Assembly: GCF_002631185.1 (NCBI RefSeq)
Contig: NZ_PDNU01000003.1
Span: 62,001 to 126,000 of the forward strand
Length of the DNA: 64,000 nucleotides
Source: Teichococcus rhizosphaerae
GTDB taxonomy: Bacteria > Pseudomonadota > Alphaproteobacteria > Acetobacterales > Acetobacteraceae
Reading direction: 5' to 3'
The notes under the pieces are model-generated. The model was not told the DNA's origin. It saw only the letters and a list, made by a program, of their open reading frames with translations, and made no database searches. A program made the position numbers and the translations under genes. This document shows, piece by piece, positions 16,659-25,663 of the stretch; position 1 is the stretch's first letter, and each line of letters opens with the position of its first letter.

Positions 16659-17908
16659 GCCATGAACGCTTTCAGGAAAAAATCGCGGGCGCCGAAATTG
16701 CCCGATTTGAGCGCCAGGTGCAGCCCGCCCGGCTCCGCATGGGTCCAGGGCACACCGGGGTCGATCTGATGGCCGATGCGGAGCGTGGCGATGCCGAGCC
16801 GCTGCACCACGGCGCCGGAGGTCTCGCCCCCCGCCACCACCAGCCGGCCCACGCCGCGCGCGACGAGCGCGGCCGCGATGCCGGCCACCGCCCGCTCCAC
16901 CAGCGCGCCGGCCTCTTCCCGCCCGAGGCGCCGCTGCAGCGCGGCCACCTTCTCGGGCGGCGCCGAGGCGGCGATGACGACGGGGCGGCTGTCCGACAGC
17001 TTCCCCTCCATCCACGCCTCCGCCTCGGCCACCAGCGCGGCGGCGTCCGGCGTGACGAGCGGGTCCAGCTCCAGCACCGGCACATGGCCGCGCGCCAGCC
17101 CGATCTGCCCGAGCGTGGCGCGCGAGCAGGAGCCGGCGACCACCGCCATGGCGCCGCGCGGCGGGGGCAGCGCGTCGGCGTCGTCGCGGTCGGGCAACAG
17201 GCCCTGGTCGCGGAAGTTCTGCGGCAGGCCCATGGCGATGCCGGAGCCGCCGGTGACCAGCGCGTGCTCCGCGCAGGCGCGGCCGATGGCGTGCAGATGC
17301 GCCTCCGTCACCGCGTCGGTGATGGCGTAGCGGCGGCCGCCGTCGCGCAGCCGGGTGAAGGCCTGGCGGATGGCGGTCTCGCCCTGCTCCACCACGGCGA
17401 AGGGCACCAGGCCAACGCCGCCATCCGTCTGGCGGGAGAGCACGCGCACCAGGTTGGCGTCGCGCATCGGCGTCAGCGGGTGGCTCTCCATGCCGCTCTC
17501 GCTCAGCAGCGCGCCGCCCACGAAGAGATGGCCCTGGAACACGCTGCGGCCATTGGCCGGAAAGGCCGGGCAGGCGATGGCGAAGCCCGATTGCAGGCGC
17601 TTCAGCAGCGCATCCGCCACCGGCCCGATATTGCCCTCGTCCGTGCTGTCGAAGGTGGAGCAGTACTTGAAGAGGATCTGCCGCGCGCCGCCGGCCAGCA
17701 GCGCGTCGCAGGCGGCGAGGCTCGCGGCCACCGCCTCCGCCACCGGCGCGGTGCGCGACTTCAGCGCGACGACGACGGCATCCGCCTCCGGCAGCGGGCC
17801 GCGCGGCACGCCGATCACCTGCACCGTCGTCATGCCATGGGCGACGAGCATGGCGGCGAGGTCGGTGGCGCCCGTGAAATCGTCCGCGATGCAGCCGAGC
17901 AACGGCAT
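16655..17908 (-). CDS. otnK: 3-oxo-tetronate kinase (four-carbon acid sugar kinase)
   Basis: ATP-dependent kinase of the DUF1537 four-carbon acid sugar kinase family, 417 residues. The N-terminal motif GCIADDFTGATDLA (5-18) and the C-terminal nucleotide-binding segment VVAGGETSGAV are characteristic. It phosphorylates 3-oxo-tetronate (from D-threonate, erythronate or similar) for the downstream decarboxylase OtnC, whose ATG overlaps its stop. It is first in the otnK-otnC-mgsA operon. The ATG at MPLLGCIADD matches the family start. Confidence 0.9.
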   Translation of the reverse strand: MPLLGCIADDFTGATDLAAMLVAHGMTTVQVIGVPRGPLPEADAVVVALKSRTAPVAEAVAASLAACDALLAGGARQILFKYCSTFDSTDEGNIGPVADALLKRLQSGFAIACPAFPANGRSVFQGHLFVGGALLSESGMESHPLTPMRDANLVRVLSRQTDGGVGLVPFAVVEQGETAIRQAFTRLRDGGRRYAITDAVTEAHLHAIGRACAEHALVTGGSGIAMGLPQNFRDQGLLPDRDDADALPPPRGAMAVVAGSCSRATLGQIGLARGHVPVLELDPLVTPDAAALVAEAEAWMEGKLSDSRPVVIAASAPPEKVAALQRRLGREEAGALVERAVAGIAAALVARGVGRLVVAGGETSGAVVQRLGIATLRIGHQIDPGVPWTHAEPGGLHLALKSGNFGARDFFLKAFMA

Positions 17909-17981
17909 CGGTGCCAGTCTCCTCGATCCTTGTTCCGGCGGCAGGGTTAGCACGCCCGGCGGCGGAGGGAAAAACCGCGCT

Positions 17982-18875
17982 TCAGCGCCGCTTCGCCCCG
18001 GGTGGCGGCAGGGCCAGCAGGTCGGTGTGGCCGATGCGGGCGGAAAGCCGGCCGCGCATCGCCTGGGCGCGGCGGGCCTCGGCCCAGGCGCGGATGGCGG
18101 GGGCGTGGCCGCGCGGCAGGGCGGCGAGCGCGGCGCGGGCATGGCCCTCGGCCAGGCTGTCGGCCATCACCGGCGTGTTGGCGCCGATCCGCCACGGGCT
18201 CGGCGCCGTGCGCACGGAGAAGCCGCGGGCGCGGAACGCCTCGGCCAGCGCGCGCGGCGCCGCCGGGCCCAGGGCCGCGCCGCCGAAGCCCTTGTCCCGC
18301 CCCTGGTCGCGGCGGAAGCCGCGCGCCACCAGGCGGTCGGCGGCATGAGGCGGGGAGAACGCTTCCCGCCCGTCCACGTTCAGCGCCGCGTAGAAGGGGA
18401 TGGCGAGCGCCTCCGCCATGCGCCGCACCCAGCGGCGCGAGACGAGGTCGCACAGCGCGGTGCTGACCACGCCATCGGCCTTGTCGAGCGGCAGGGCGCG
18501 CGGCCCGGCGGCGAGGTCGGCCACCAGCGCCTCGACGCGCCAGACGCCCTGCGGCGTGTGGACGAGAAGGGTGGTGTCGCGCGGCCAGGTGGTGGTCCAG
18601 CCGGCGAGGATGGCGCGCTCCTCGATCGTGGCGAAGGCGCGCTGCAGGAGCGCGGGGTCGGAATCCACCAGCGTCCAGAACTGCGAGCGGCCGAGGAGGG
18701 GCGCCAGCCAGCGCAGCAGCGCCCCGGTGCCGGCGCCGAGGTCGAGCAGATGCGGGCGCGGCGGCAGCGCCCCGGCCAGGGCGAGGGCCAGCTCCGCGCT
18801 GCGGGCGCGGGCGTCGAAGGGCTCGCGCAGCGCCAGCCAGTCGCCGTCGAAGCCCTCGGTCGGGGAAGGGGTCAT
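17982..18875 (-). CDS. Class I SAM-dependent methyltransferase
   Basis: A 297-residue methyltransferase with motif I LDLGAGTG (44-51), then an acidic post-I strand (LVDSDPAL). The C-terminal half is Arg-rich and not recognisably tied to a substrate class. Its ATG overlaps the stop of the glycosyltransferase gene (ATGA), and it is the last of five tightly packed genes that begin with a RibD-type reductase. I infer that it methylates a small molecule produced by that cluster, not DNA or RNA, but the sequence gives no direct proof. Confidence 0.82.
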   Translation of the reverse strand: MTPSPTEGFDGDWLALREPFDARARSAELALALAGALPPRPHLLDLGAGTGALLRWLAPLLGRSQFWTLVDSDPALLQRAFATIEERAILAGWTTTWPRDTTLLVHTPQGVWRVEALVADLAAGPRALPLDKADGVVSTALCDLVSRRWVRRMAEALAIPFYAALNVDGREAFSPPHAADRLVARGFRRDQGRDKGFGGAALGPAAPRALAEAFRARGFSVRTAPSPWRIGANTPVMADSLAEGHARAALAALPRGHAPAIRAWAEARRAQAMRGRLSARIGHTDLLALPPPGAKRR

Positions 18876-19915
18876 CGGGCGGCCTGCTCCAGCTCGGCGG
18901 CGAAGGCGGTGGCGCGGTCGGCCCAGCGCGGCAGCTTCTGCCCGGCGCGCCACGCGGCCTCCGCCATCTCGGCGCGGAGGGCGCGGTCGAAGATGGGGCG
19001 GCGCATGGCGCGGGACAGCGAGACCACATCGCCCGGTGCCGCGATCACGCCCGCCTCCTTCGGCACCACGTCGGCGATGGCGCCGCCGGCGGTGATGGCC
19101 ACCGGCAGGCCGTGCGCCAGCGCCTCGGCCGCCGTCATGCCATAGCCTTCCCAGTGGGTGGCGAGGGCAAAGAGGTCGGCGCGGGCATAGAGATCCTCCA
19201 GCGCCTCCTGCGCCACCTCGCCGGCGAAGGTGACACGCTGCCCGATGCCCAGCTCCCCCGCCAGCGAGACCAGCCCCTGGGCGTGCACGGGATCGCGCGC
19301 GCCGCCGGCGATGGTCAGCGTCCAGTCGAGGTCGGGCAGCTTCGCCAGGGCGCGCAGCAGCACGTCGTGCCCCTTGCGCGGCACCAGCACGGCGACCGAG
19401 AGGATGGCGCAGCCCGGGCCGCCCGAGCCCCTGGAGCGCGCCGCCGGGTCGGTGCCCGGCTCCACCACGCCGATGCGCGCCGGGTCCGCGCCGAATTCCA
19501 GCGGCAGCCGGCCGGCGGTGAGGCGGGAGGTGGCGACGAGGCGCGACAGGCGCGGGAACAGCAGCGTCTCTCGCCGCTTCAGCTCATCCCGCTCCGCGTC
19601 GGAGAAGCCGGGCTCGATGGCGGTGGGGTGGTGGATCAGCCCGACCGCGCCGCGCGCCTCCAGCTCGCCCGCGAAGGGCGCGAAGGCCGGCAGGCCCAGC
19701 CCGTCGATGATCAGCCGGGTGCCGGCGGGAACGGCGTCCAGCGCGGCGCGGGCCGAGGCCTCGGCGGCTTCGTCGGGCAGCGGGTGGCGGCCTTCCAGCT
19801 CGACCACGCGCACCGCGTGGCCGGCCGCGCGAAAGCCTTCCACCAGCCGGCGGTCATAGCCATAGCCACCGGAGATGGCGCTGAACGGGCCGGGGACGAG
19901 AAGCGCGATCTCCAT
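18872..19915 (-). CDS. Glycosyltransferase family 4 protein
   Basis: A 347-residue GT-B glycosyltransferase. The N-terminal Rossmann domain begins MEIALLVPGPFSAISGGYGYDRR. The C-terminal domain has the donor-binding RK pair at 180-181 and the EX7E motif (Glu256 in HWEGYGM to Glu264), both typical of GT4 enzymes that transfer a sugar from a nucleotide donor with retention. It begins 3 nt after the PTPS-like gene and overlaps the methyltransferase. There are no capsule or LPS genes around it, so a soluble metabolite acceptor made by the cluster is more likely than a polysaccharide. Confidence 0.85.
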   Translation of the reverse strand: MEIALLVPGPFSAISGGYGYDRRLVEGFRAAGHAVRVVELEGRHPLPDEAAEASARAALDAVPAGTRLIIDGLGLPAFAPFAGELEARGAVGLIHHPTAIEPGFSDAERDELKRRETLLFPRLSRLVATSRLTAGRLPLEFGADPARIGVVEPGTDPAARSRGSGGPGCAILSVAVLVPRKGHDVLLRALAKLPDLDWTLTIAGGARDPVHAQGLVSLAGELGIGQRVTFAGEVAQEALEDLYARADLFALATHWEGYGMTAAEALAHGLPVAITAGGAIADVVPKEAGVIAAPGDVVSLSRAMRRPIFDRALRAEMAEAAWRAGQKLPRWADRATAFAAELEQAAR

Positions 19916-19918
19916 CCC

Positions 19919-20332
19919 TCAGCCCGCCCCGCCCGTGACCGGCGCCTCATAGGCGGCCCAGGCGAGGGGGCTCTCGCGCAGCAGCACCTTCACCGCTTCC
20001 ACCATGTGCCCGCTCTCGCGCAGCCTGCCGCCGCGCAGCGCGGCGCAGAGCCGGCCATGGATGTGCCGGCAAAGGAACTCCGTGCTGGTGTTCTGCCCGG
20101 CGAATTCCGGCACCGTGTCGAGGTTGCGGTAGTCGATCTCGTCCAGGATGGCGCGCAGCTCGACGCGGGCGGCGGCGATGTCCACCAGCAGGTTCGCCGC
20201 GTCCAGCCGCGGCGCGCGGAACTCGGCCTCCACCACGAAGGTGGCGCCGTGGACGCGCTGCGCCGGGCCGAACGCCTCGCCGCGGAAGCTGTGGGCGACC
20301 ATGATGTGGTCGGCGACCGTCAGGCTGAACAT
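19919..20332 (-). CDS. Divergent 6-pyruvoyl-tetrahydropterin synthase / QueD-family protein
   Basis: A 137-residue T-fold protein of the PTPS/QueD family. The zinc-site His14 (VAHS) and His28 (VHGA) remain, but the second histidine of the usual HGH is Ala30, the catalytic Cys preceding it is absent, and the LDHHYLN catalytic segment reads IDYRNLD (66-72). NTSTEF (81-86) and Glu120 are family-like. It is therefore a special subfamily that may bind a pterin-like substrate without canonical QueD chemistry. Its start overlaps the dehydrogenase gene by 13 nt. queC is 2.6 kb away, so substitution for QueD is the main alternative. Confidence 0.75.
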   Translation of the reverse strand: MFSLTVADHIMVAHSFRGEAFGPAQRVHGATFVVEAEFRAPRLDAANLLVDIAAARVELRAILDEIDYRNLDTVPEFAGQNTSTEFLCRHIHGRLCAALRGGRLRESGHMVEAVKVLLRESPLAWAAYEAPVTGGAG

Positions 20333-21363
20333 GCGCGGTGCATTCCTCGTTCGGTGGTTCCGGCGGCGGCGCCGTAGGTGATGACGGGACAGAGCGGCGC
20401 CGGCTCGCCAGAGGCTTGTTCCCCGGCCGGCGGTGGCGCCAGCAGCGCGGCCATGCGCGCCGGCAGGGCCTCGAACGGCACCTCGGGCCCGACCAGCGCG
20501 TCCAGCACCGGGTCGGCCAGCAGGGAAAGGGCCAGGGCCATCCGCTCGGCATGGCTGCGGCGGCCGCGCATGGCGGGCGAGACGCTGCCCACCTGGCTGG
20601 AGCGCAGCGTCAGGCGGCGCGCGTGGAAGGCCTCGCCGAGGGGGAGGGAAACGCTGCGGTCGCCATACCAGGAGGCCTCGACGATGCGCGCCTCCATGGC
20701 GGCGAGGCCGAGGGCGGCGCGCAGCCCCTCCGGGCTCGCGGAGGCGTGCAGGATCAGCTCCTGCTCGGCCGGCGCCTCCCCGGGTGCCGCGAAGCGGGCG
20801 CCCAGCGCCTCGGCCACGGCGCGGCGCGTGGGGTCGGTGTCCTGCACCGTGACATTGGTGCCGGGAAAGCGGGCGACGAGATAGGCGCAGAGCAGCCCGA
20901 CCACGCCGCCGCCGATCACCAGCACGCGCTCGCCGGGGATGGGCGCCGCGTCCCAGACGATGTTCAGCGCCGTTTCCATGTTGGCGGCCAGCACGGCGCG
21001 GCGGTCCGGCACCGCCTCCGGCACGGGCGCACACATGGCGGCGGGCGCCAGGAAGCGGTCCTGGTGCGGGTGCAGGCAGAAGGCGCGGCGGCCGAGCAGG
21101 TCCGGCGGGCCTTCCTCCACCACGCCCACGGCGGCGTAGCCGTATTTCACGGGAAAGGGGAAGTCGCCTTCCTGCAGGGGCGCGCGCATGGCCTGCCACT
21201 GGCTTTCCGGCACATGGCCGTGCAGCACCAGACGCTCCGTGCCGCGCGAGACGCCGCTGGCCAGCGTTCGCAGCAGCGCCTCCTCCGGCGCGCGGGGCGG
21301 CAGCGCCTCCTCGCGGATCTCGCCCTGGCCGGGAGCCGTGGCCCAGAAGGCGCGGGCCATCAT
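20320..21363 (-). CDS. MDR-family dehydrogenase lacking the catalytic zinc site
   Basis: A 347-residue medium-chain dehydrogenase/reductase with an N-terminal GroES-like domain and a Rossmann loop VIGGGVVGL (GGGVVG 151-156). The cysteine of the classical GVCHTD motif is Ser39 (GVSRGTE), and the GHE region reads KYGYAAVG (73-80), so a catalytic zinc is not expected. Family hallmarks outside the zinc site (EGDFPFPVKYGY, AANMETALN, EASWYGD, RRLTLRSSQVG) resemble bacterial oxidoreductases of unknown substrate. It overlaps both neighbours (ATGATG with the reductase gene), so it belongs to the five-gene cluster. Confidence 0.82.
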   Translation of the reverse strand: MMARAFWATAPGQGEIREEALPPRAPEEALLRTLASGVSRGTERLVLHGHVPESQWQAMRAPLQEGDFPFPVKYGYAAVGVVEEGPPDLLGRRAFCLHPHQDRFLAPAAMCAPVPEAVPDRRAVLAANMETALNIVWDAAPIPGERVLVIGGGVVGLLCAYLVARFPGTNVTVQDTDPTRRAVAEALGARFAAPGEAPAEQELILHASASPEGLRAALGLAAMEARIVEASWYGDRSVSLPLGEAFHARRLTLRSSQVGSVSPAMRGRRSHAERMALALSLLADPVLDALVGPEVPFEALPARMAALLAPPPAGEQASGEPAPLCPVITYGAAAGTTERGMHRACSA

Positions 21364-22208
21364 GGCGCCGCCTCCTCCGGAGGCGCGCAGACGGCGGGGC
21401 GGGCGCGGCCGAGGGCGATGTCGAACAGCACGTCCTCCCCCAGCGGATGCACCGCCCAGGCGAAGCGCAGCCCGTCGGCGATGCGGGCCGCCTCGGGCAG
21501 GGTGAAGGCGGGGATGCCGGAGCCCAGCAGCACCGGCGCCACCGTCATGTGCAGCCGGTCCAGGCAGCCGGCGGCGAGGAAGCGCGAAACGGTCAGCCCG
21601 CCGCCCTCCACGAAGATGCGCCGCAGCCCGCGCGCCGCCAGCATCGGCAGCAGGGCGCAAAGGTCGAGCCCGCCGATCGGCGCGCGGGGTGCGCGCAGCA
21701 CCTCGGCCGCGCCATGGGTGGCGGTGCCCCCGGCATCCTCGGCGCAGACCAGCAGGGTGGGCGGCCCGCCCGGGGCGAACAGGCCGTATCCGGTGCCGAG
21801 CCGCCGGTTGGTGTCGAGCACCACGCGCACCGGGCTCGGGCCGGGCACGGCGCGGGTGGTCAGGCGGGGGTCGTCGTGCCGCACCGTGCCGGCGCCGATC
21901 ACCACCGCGTCGCACAGGGCGCGCAGCCGGTGGGTGTGGGTGATGTCGCCCGCGCCGCCGATCCACTGGCTGGAGCCGGAGGCGGTGGCGATGCGCCCGT
22001 CCAGCGTCTGCGCCAGCCGGCCGAGCACGATGCAGCCATCGGGCGCCGTGGGGGGCGCCAGCAGCGGCGCGAACAGGGCGGCGTAGGGGCTTCCCTCGGG
22101 CGCCGCGCCGCCGGCCGCGCGCTGGCGCAGCAGGGCGTCCCAGTCCGGGTCCGGCAGGGGCGGGTCCGGCGGTGGGGCAATGGGCGTCGTGTTCGGTGCG
22201 GAGGCCAT
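21360..22208 (-). CDS. RibD C-terminal-type (dihydrofolate-reductase-fold) reductase
   Basis: A 282-residue protein with only the reductase half of RibD: RLAQTLDGRIA (64-74), GAGTVRHDDPRLT (106-118) and the FVEGGG substrate loop. The N-terminal deaminase domain with its HAE and PCxxC zinc motifs is absent and replaced by about 50 Pro/Ala-rich residues. Such stand-alone enzymes reduce the ribose of pyrimidine or pterin-like intermediates with NADPH. As first gene of a five-gene cluster it is unlikely to be the housekeeping riboflavin enzyme. It is preceded by an 86-bp gap with a hairpin that separates it from the queuosine genes. Confidence 0.85.
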   Translation of the reverse strand: MASAPNTTPIAPPPDPPLPDPDWDALLRQRAAGGAAPEGSPYAALFAPLLAPPTAPDGCIVLGRLAQTLDGRIATASGSSQWIGGAGDITHTHRLRALCDAVVIGAGTVRHDDPRLTTRAVPGPSPVRVVLDTNRRLGTGYGLFAPGGPPTLLVCAEDAGGTATHGAAEVLRAPRAPIGGLDLCALLPMLAARGLRRIFVEGGGLTVSRFLAAGCLDRLHMTVAPVLLGSGIPAFTLPEAARIADGLRFAWAVHPLGEDVLFDIALGRARPAVCAPPEEAAP

Positions 22209-22250
22209 CTGCCGGCTTCTATGCCGCAGCCCCGCCTTGGTTGCCAGAGC

Positions 22251-22268
22251 GGGGCGGGAAACCGCCCC
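22251..22268 (-). terminator. Hairpin between the VUT transporter and the RibD-like gene
   Basis: Seven-bp GC stem (ggggcgg / ccgcccc) with a 4-nt loop, between two same-strand genes 86 bp apart. No T-run follows. It may partly separate the queuosine transcript from the five-gene cluster. Confidence 0.35.
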
Positions 22269-22294
22269 CCACCGGCGAGGGCGGCGGGGCCGCC

Positions 22295-22867
22295 TCAGGC
22301 GGGCAGGATGCCGCGGCGGGCATCGGCGCGGCGCAGCCAGGCGGCCAGCGGCAGGGCCAGCAGCACCATCCACAGCTTGCCCAGCACCTGGCCCGGCAGA
22401 TAGGCGAGGTCGCCAAAGGCGATGCCGAGGAAGAACACGCTGTCCACCACCAGCCCGACCGCGCCGGAGGCGAGCACCGCCAGCACCAGGTTGCGCCGCT
22501 GCAACGGCGTGTAGACCAGCAGGTCCGCCGTCTCGCTGAGCAGGAAGGCGGCGGCCGAGGCCAGCACCAGGGCGGGCGGCGCCAGCAGGGCGGAAAGCGC
22601 CGCGCCCGCCAGGATGGCGGCCCAGGCATAGCCGAGGCCGAGGCGGCGCTGCACCAGGTCCCGCAGCACCAGGGCGAGGCCGATCATCAGCACGCCGGAA
22701 GGCGCCATGACCCCCGGCGCCACGGGGATCAGGCAGGGCCCCTGCGGCGCGCAGACGGTGCCGGCATGGCCGATCAGCCAGTTGGCGGCGGGAATGGTGA
22801 GGCCGAAGGCGAGAAGGGCCAGGAAGCCCTCGAGGCGGCGGGTGCCGGTCATCTGCGAGTTTTCCAT
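22295..22867 (-). CDS. VUT family (YhhQ-like) queuosine precursor transporter
   Basis: A 190-residue inner-membrane protein with about six hydrophobic segments, matching the DUF165/VUT family, whose E. coli member YhhQ imports the queuosine precursors preQ0/preQ1. It lies 34 nt downstream of queC on the same strand, which supports the same role here: salvage of 7-deazaguanine precursors. Two in-frame ATGs five codons apart exist (MENSQM); I use the first, though neither has a strong ribosome binding site. Confidence 0.8.
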   Translation of the reverse strand: MENSQMTGTRRLEGFLALLAFGLTIPAANWLIGHAGTVCAPQGPCLIPVAPGVMAPSGVLMIGLALVLRDLVQRRLGLGYAWAAILAGAALSALLAPPALVLASAAAFLLSETADLLVYTPLQRRNLVLAVLASGAVGLVVDSVFFLGIAFGDLAYLPGQVLGKLWMVLLALPLAAWLRRADARRGILPA

Positions 22868-22901
22868 TGCTGGGCGGGAGCATCCGCACTGACGGAAAGC
22901 G

Positions 22902-23591
22902 TCAGCGGCGGGACTGGTACTCCGCCCAGCCCTTCGCGCGCAACTCGCAGGCCGGGCACGCGGCGCAGCCATGCCCCCAGGGGTGGCGCGCGCCGCGCTC
23001 GCCGCGGTAGCAGGTGTGGGTTTGCTCGACGATCTCGGCCACCAGCTTCCGGCCGCCCAGCCGCTCGGCCAGCTCCCAGGTCTGCGCCTTGTCTAGCCAC
23101 ATCAGCGGCGTGTGCAGCACGAAGCGCCGCTCCATGCCGAGGTTCAGCGCCACCTGCAGCGCCTTGATGGTGTCGTCGCGGCAATCGGGGTAGCCGGAGA
23201 AATCCGTCTCGCACATGCCGCCCACGATGTGGCGCAGCCCGCGCCGGTAGGCCAGCGCCGCGGCGAAGGTGAGGAAGACGATGTTGCGGCCGGGGACGAA
23301 GGTGTTGGGCAGCCCGTCCTCCCGCATGGCGATCTCCGTCTCGCGCGTCAGGGCGGTGTCGGACACGGCGCCGAGGGCGTCGAGCGCCAGGGTGTGGTCG
23401 GGGCCGAGGCGCGCCTGCCATGCCGCCGGCAGGGTGGCGCGGAAGGCGGCGCGGCATTCCAGCTCCACCCGGTGGCGCTGGCCGTAGTCGAAGCCCAGCG
23501 TTTCCACATGGGGAAAGCGGTCCAGCGCCCAGGCCAGGCAGGTGGCGGAATCCTGCCCGCCGCTGAACAACACCAGCGCGCCTTCGTCCAT
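22902..23591 (-). CDS. queC: 7-cyano-7-deazaguanine synthase
   Basis: Converts 7-carboxy-7-deazaguanine to preQ0 with ATP and ammonia in queuosine biosynthesis. The 229 residues show the PP-loop SGGQDS (10-15) and a C-terminal zinc site of four cysteines (Cys194, 209, 212, 215). QueC is the step after QueE; queE and a canonical queD are not in this window. It clusters with queA, tgt, queF, queG and a VUT transporter. Confidence 0.95.
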   Translation of the reverse strand: MDEGALVLFSGGQDSATCLAWALDRFPHVETLGFDYGQRHRVELECRAAFRATLPAAWQARLGPDHTLALDALGAVSDTALTRETEIAMREDGLPNTFVPGRNIVFLTFAAALAYRRGLRHIVGGMCETDFSGYPDCRDDTIKALQVALNLGMERRFVLHTPLMWLDKAQTWELAERLGGRKLVAEIVEQTHTCYRGERGARHPWGHGCAACPACELRAKGWAEYQSRR

Positions 23592-23660
23592 CGCCCGGTC
23601 CCTTTCCTCGTTGCGCGCCGGGATTGCGGCGGGCGGGGGAGGGCGTCAAGCGCGGCGGGG

Positions 23661-23975
23661 TCAGAACAGGCCGAACAGGCCCTTCTCCTGCCGCTCGGCC
23701 CGCACCAGAAGCCGCGCCTGCTCGGCGGCGAAGGCGCGCCGCGCCGCGAGGCCCGGCATGGTGACGTTGCGCCGCCTGCACCACTCCATGAAAGGCTCGG
23801 GCCGCACGGCGATGCGGATGACGCGGTAGCCCTCGCTGAGCGCCCGCGTCACGTCCCGCTGCGCGCCGGAAAGCCAGTCGTCATAGTGCTCGCTCATGTC
23901 CGGCATGATGCCGCGCAGCGCGTCGAAGGATTTCTCGTCGTACCAGGCATAGCCCATGATCGGCTTGTCGCTCAT
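23661..23975 (-). CDS. Hypothetical protein within the queuosine cluster
   Basis: A 104-residue soluble protein starting MSDKPIMGYAWYDEKSFDALRGIMPD, with conserved-looking aromatic and Arg-rich stretches and no motif I can name. It ends 69 nt before queC. A 125-bp gap containing an 18-bp palindrome separates it from queG. It resembles uncharacterised short proteins that start 'M..Y.WYd...f..lr', but I assign no function. Expression with the queuosine genes is likely from position only. Confidence 0.65.
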   Translation of the reverse strand: MSDKPIMGYAWYDEKSFDALRGIMPDMSEHYDDWLSGAQRDVTRALSEGYRVIRIAVRPEPFMEWCRRRNVTMPGLAARRAFAAEQARLLVRAERQEKGLFGLF

Positions 23976-24059
23976 CGCGGTCCCTCTCGCGTCCAGGGCC
24001 AGGCTGCGCCGGCCATGCGGAGGGTTTTACAAAAAATGAGACGGCACGGCAGGCCCTTC

Positions 24060-24077
24060 TGCGCCTCCGGAGGCGCA
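24060..24077. other. Perfect 18-bp palindrome
   Basis: The sequence tgcgcctccggaggcgca reads identically on both strands and lies in the gap between queG and the small hypothetical gene, next to A/T-rich stretches. It could be a protein-binding dyad or a partial terminator; it has no loop and no adjoining T-run in the transcribed direction. Confidence 0.45.
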
Positions 24078-24099
24078 TTTGATAAGAGCGAACAAGAGG

Positions 24100-25186
<1,087 letters not shown>

Positions 25187-25200
<14 letters not shown>

Positions 25201-25663
25201 GGTAGTTCGGCACGTCCTGGGCGGGCACCCAGACGCCCGCCGGCGCATCGCCCGTCTGCCAGAACACGTCGATCGGGATGCCGCCGCGCGGATACCAGTA
25301 GCCGCCGATCCGCAGCCAGACCGGGGAAAGCGTTTCCGCCAGCCGCTGGCCGATGCCCACGGTGCAGGCCTCGTGGAAGGCGCCGTGGTTGCGGAAGGCG
25401 GTGAGGAAGAGCTTGAGGCTCTTGCTTTCCACCAGCCAGTCGCCCGGCACGTAGTCGATCATCAGATGCGCGAAATCGGGCTGGCCGGTGATGGGGCAGA
25501 GCGAGGTGAACTCGGGCGCCGTGAAGCGCACGCAGTAGCAGCTGCCCGGATGCGGGTTGGGCACGCGCTCCAGCACAGCCTCCTCGGGCGAGGCGGGCTG
25601 CCGCGTGTTCTGGCCCAGCATGGTCAGGCCAGAGACATCATGTGTTCCCATGGGGCTGCTCAT
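25187..25663 (-). CDS. queF: NADPH-dependent preQ0 reductase
   Basis: Reduces the nitrile of preQ0 to the aminomethyl of preQ1. It is the short unimodular (YkvM-like) T-fold form, 158 residues, with catalytic Cys56 and Asp63 in [11 protein letters not shown] and the NADPH-binding QueF motif ESKSLK (79-84). The ATG overlaps the tgt stop (ATGA). Confidence 0.95.

Noticed and set aside
20320-22208. Riboflavin biosynthesis locus
   Set aside because: The RibD-like protein lacks the deaminase domain and no ribA, ribB, ribH or ribE is nearby, so a housekeeping riboflavin assignment is not supported.
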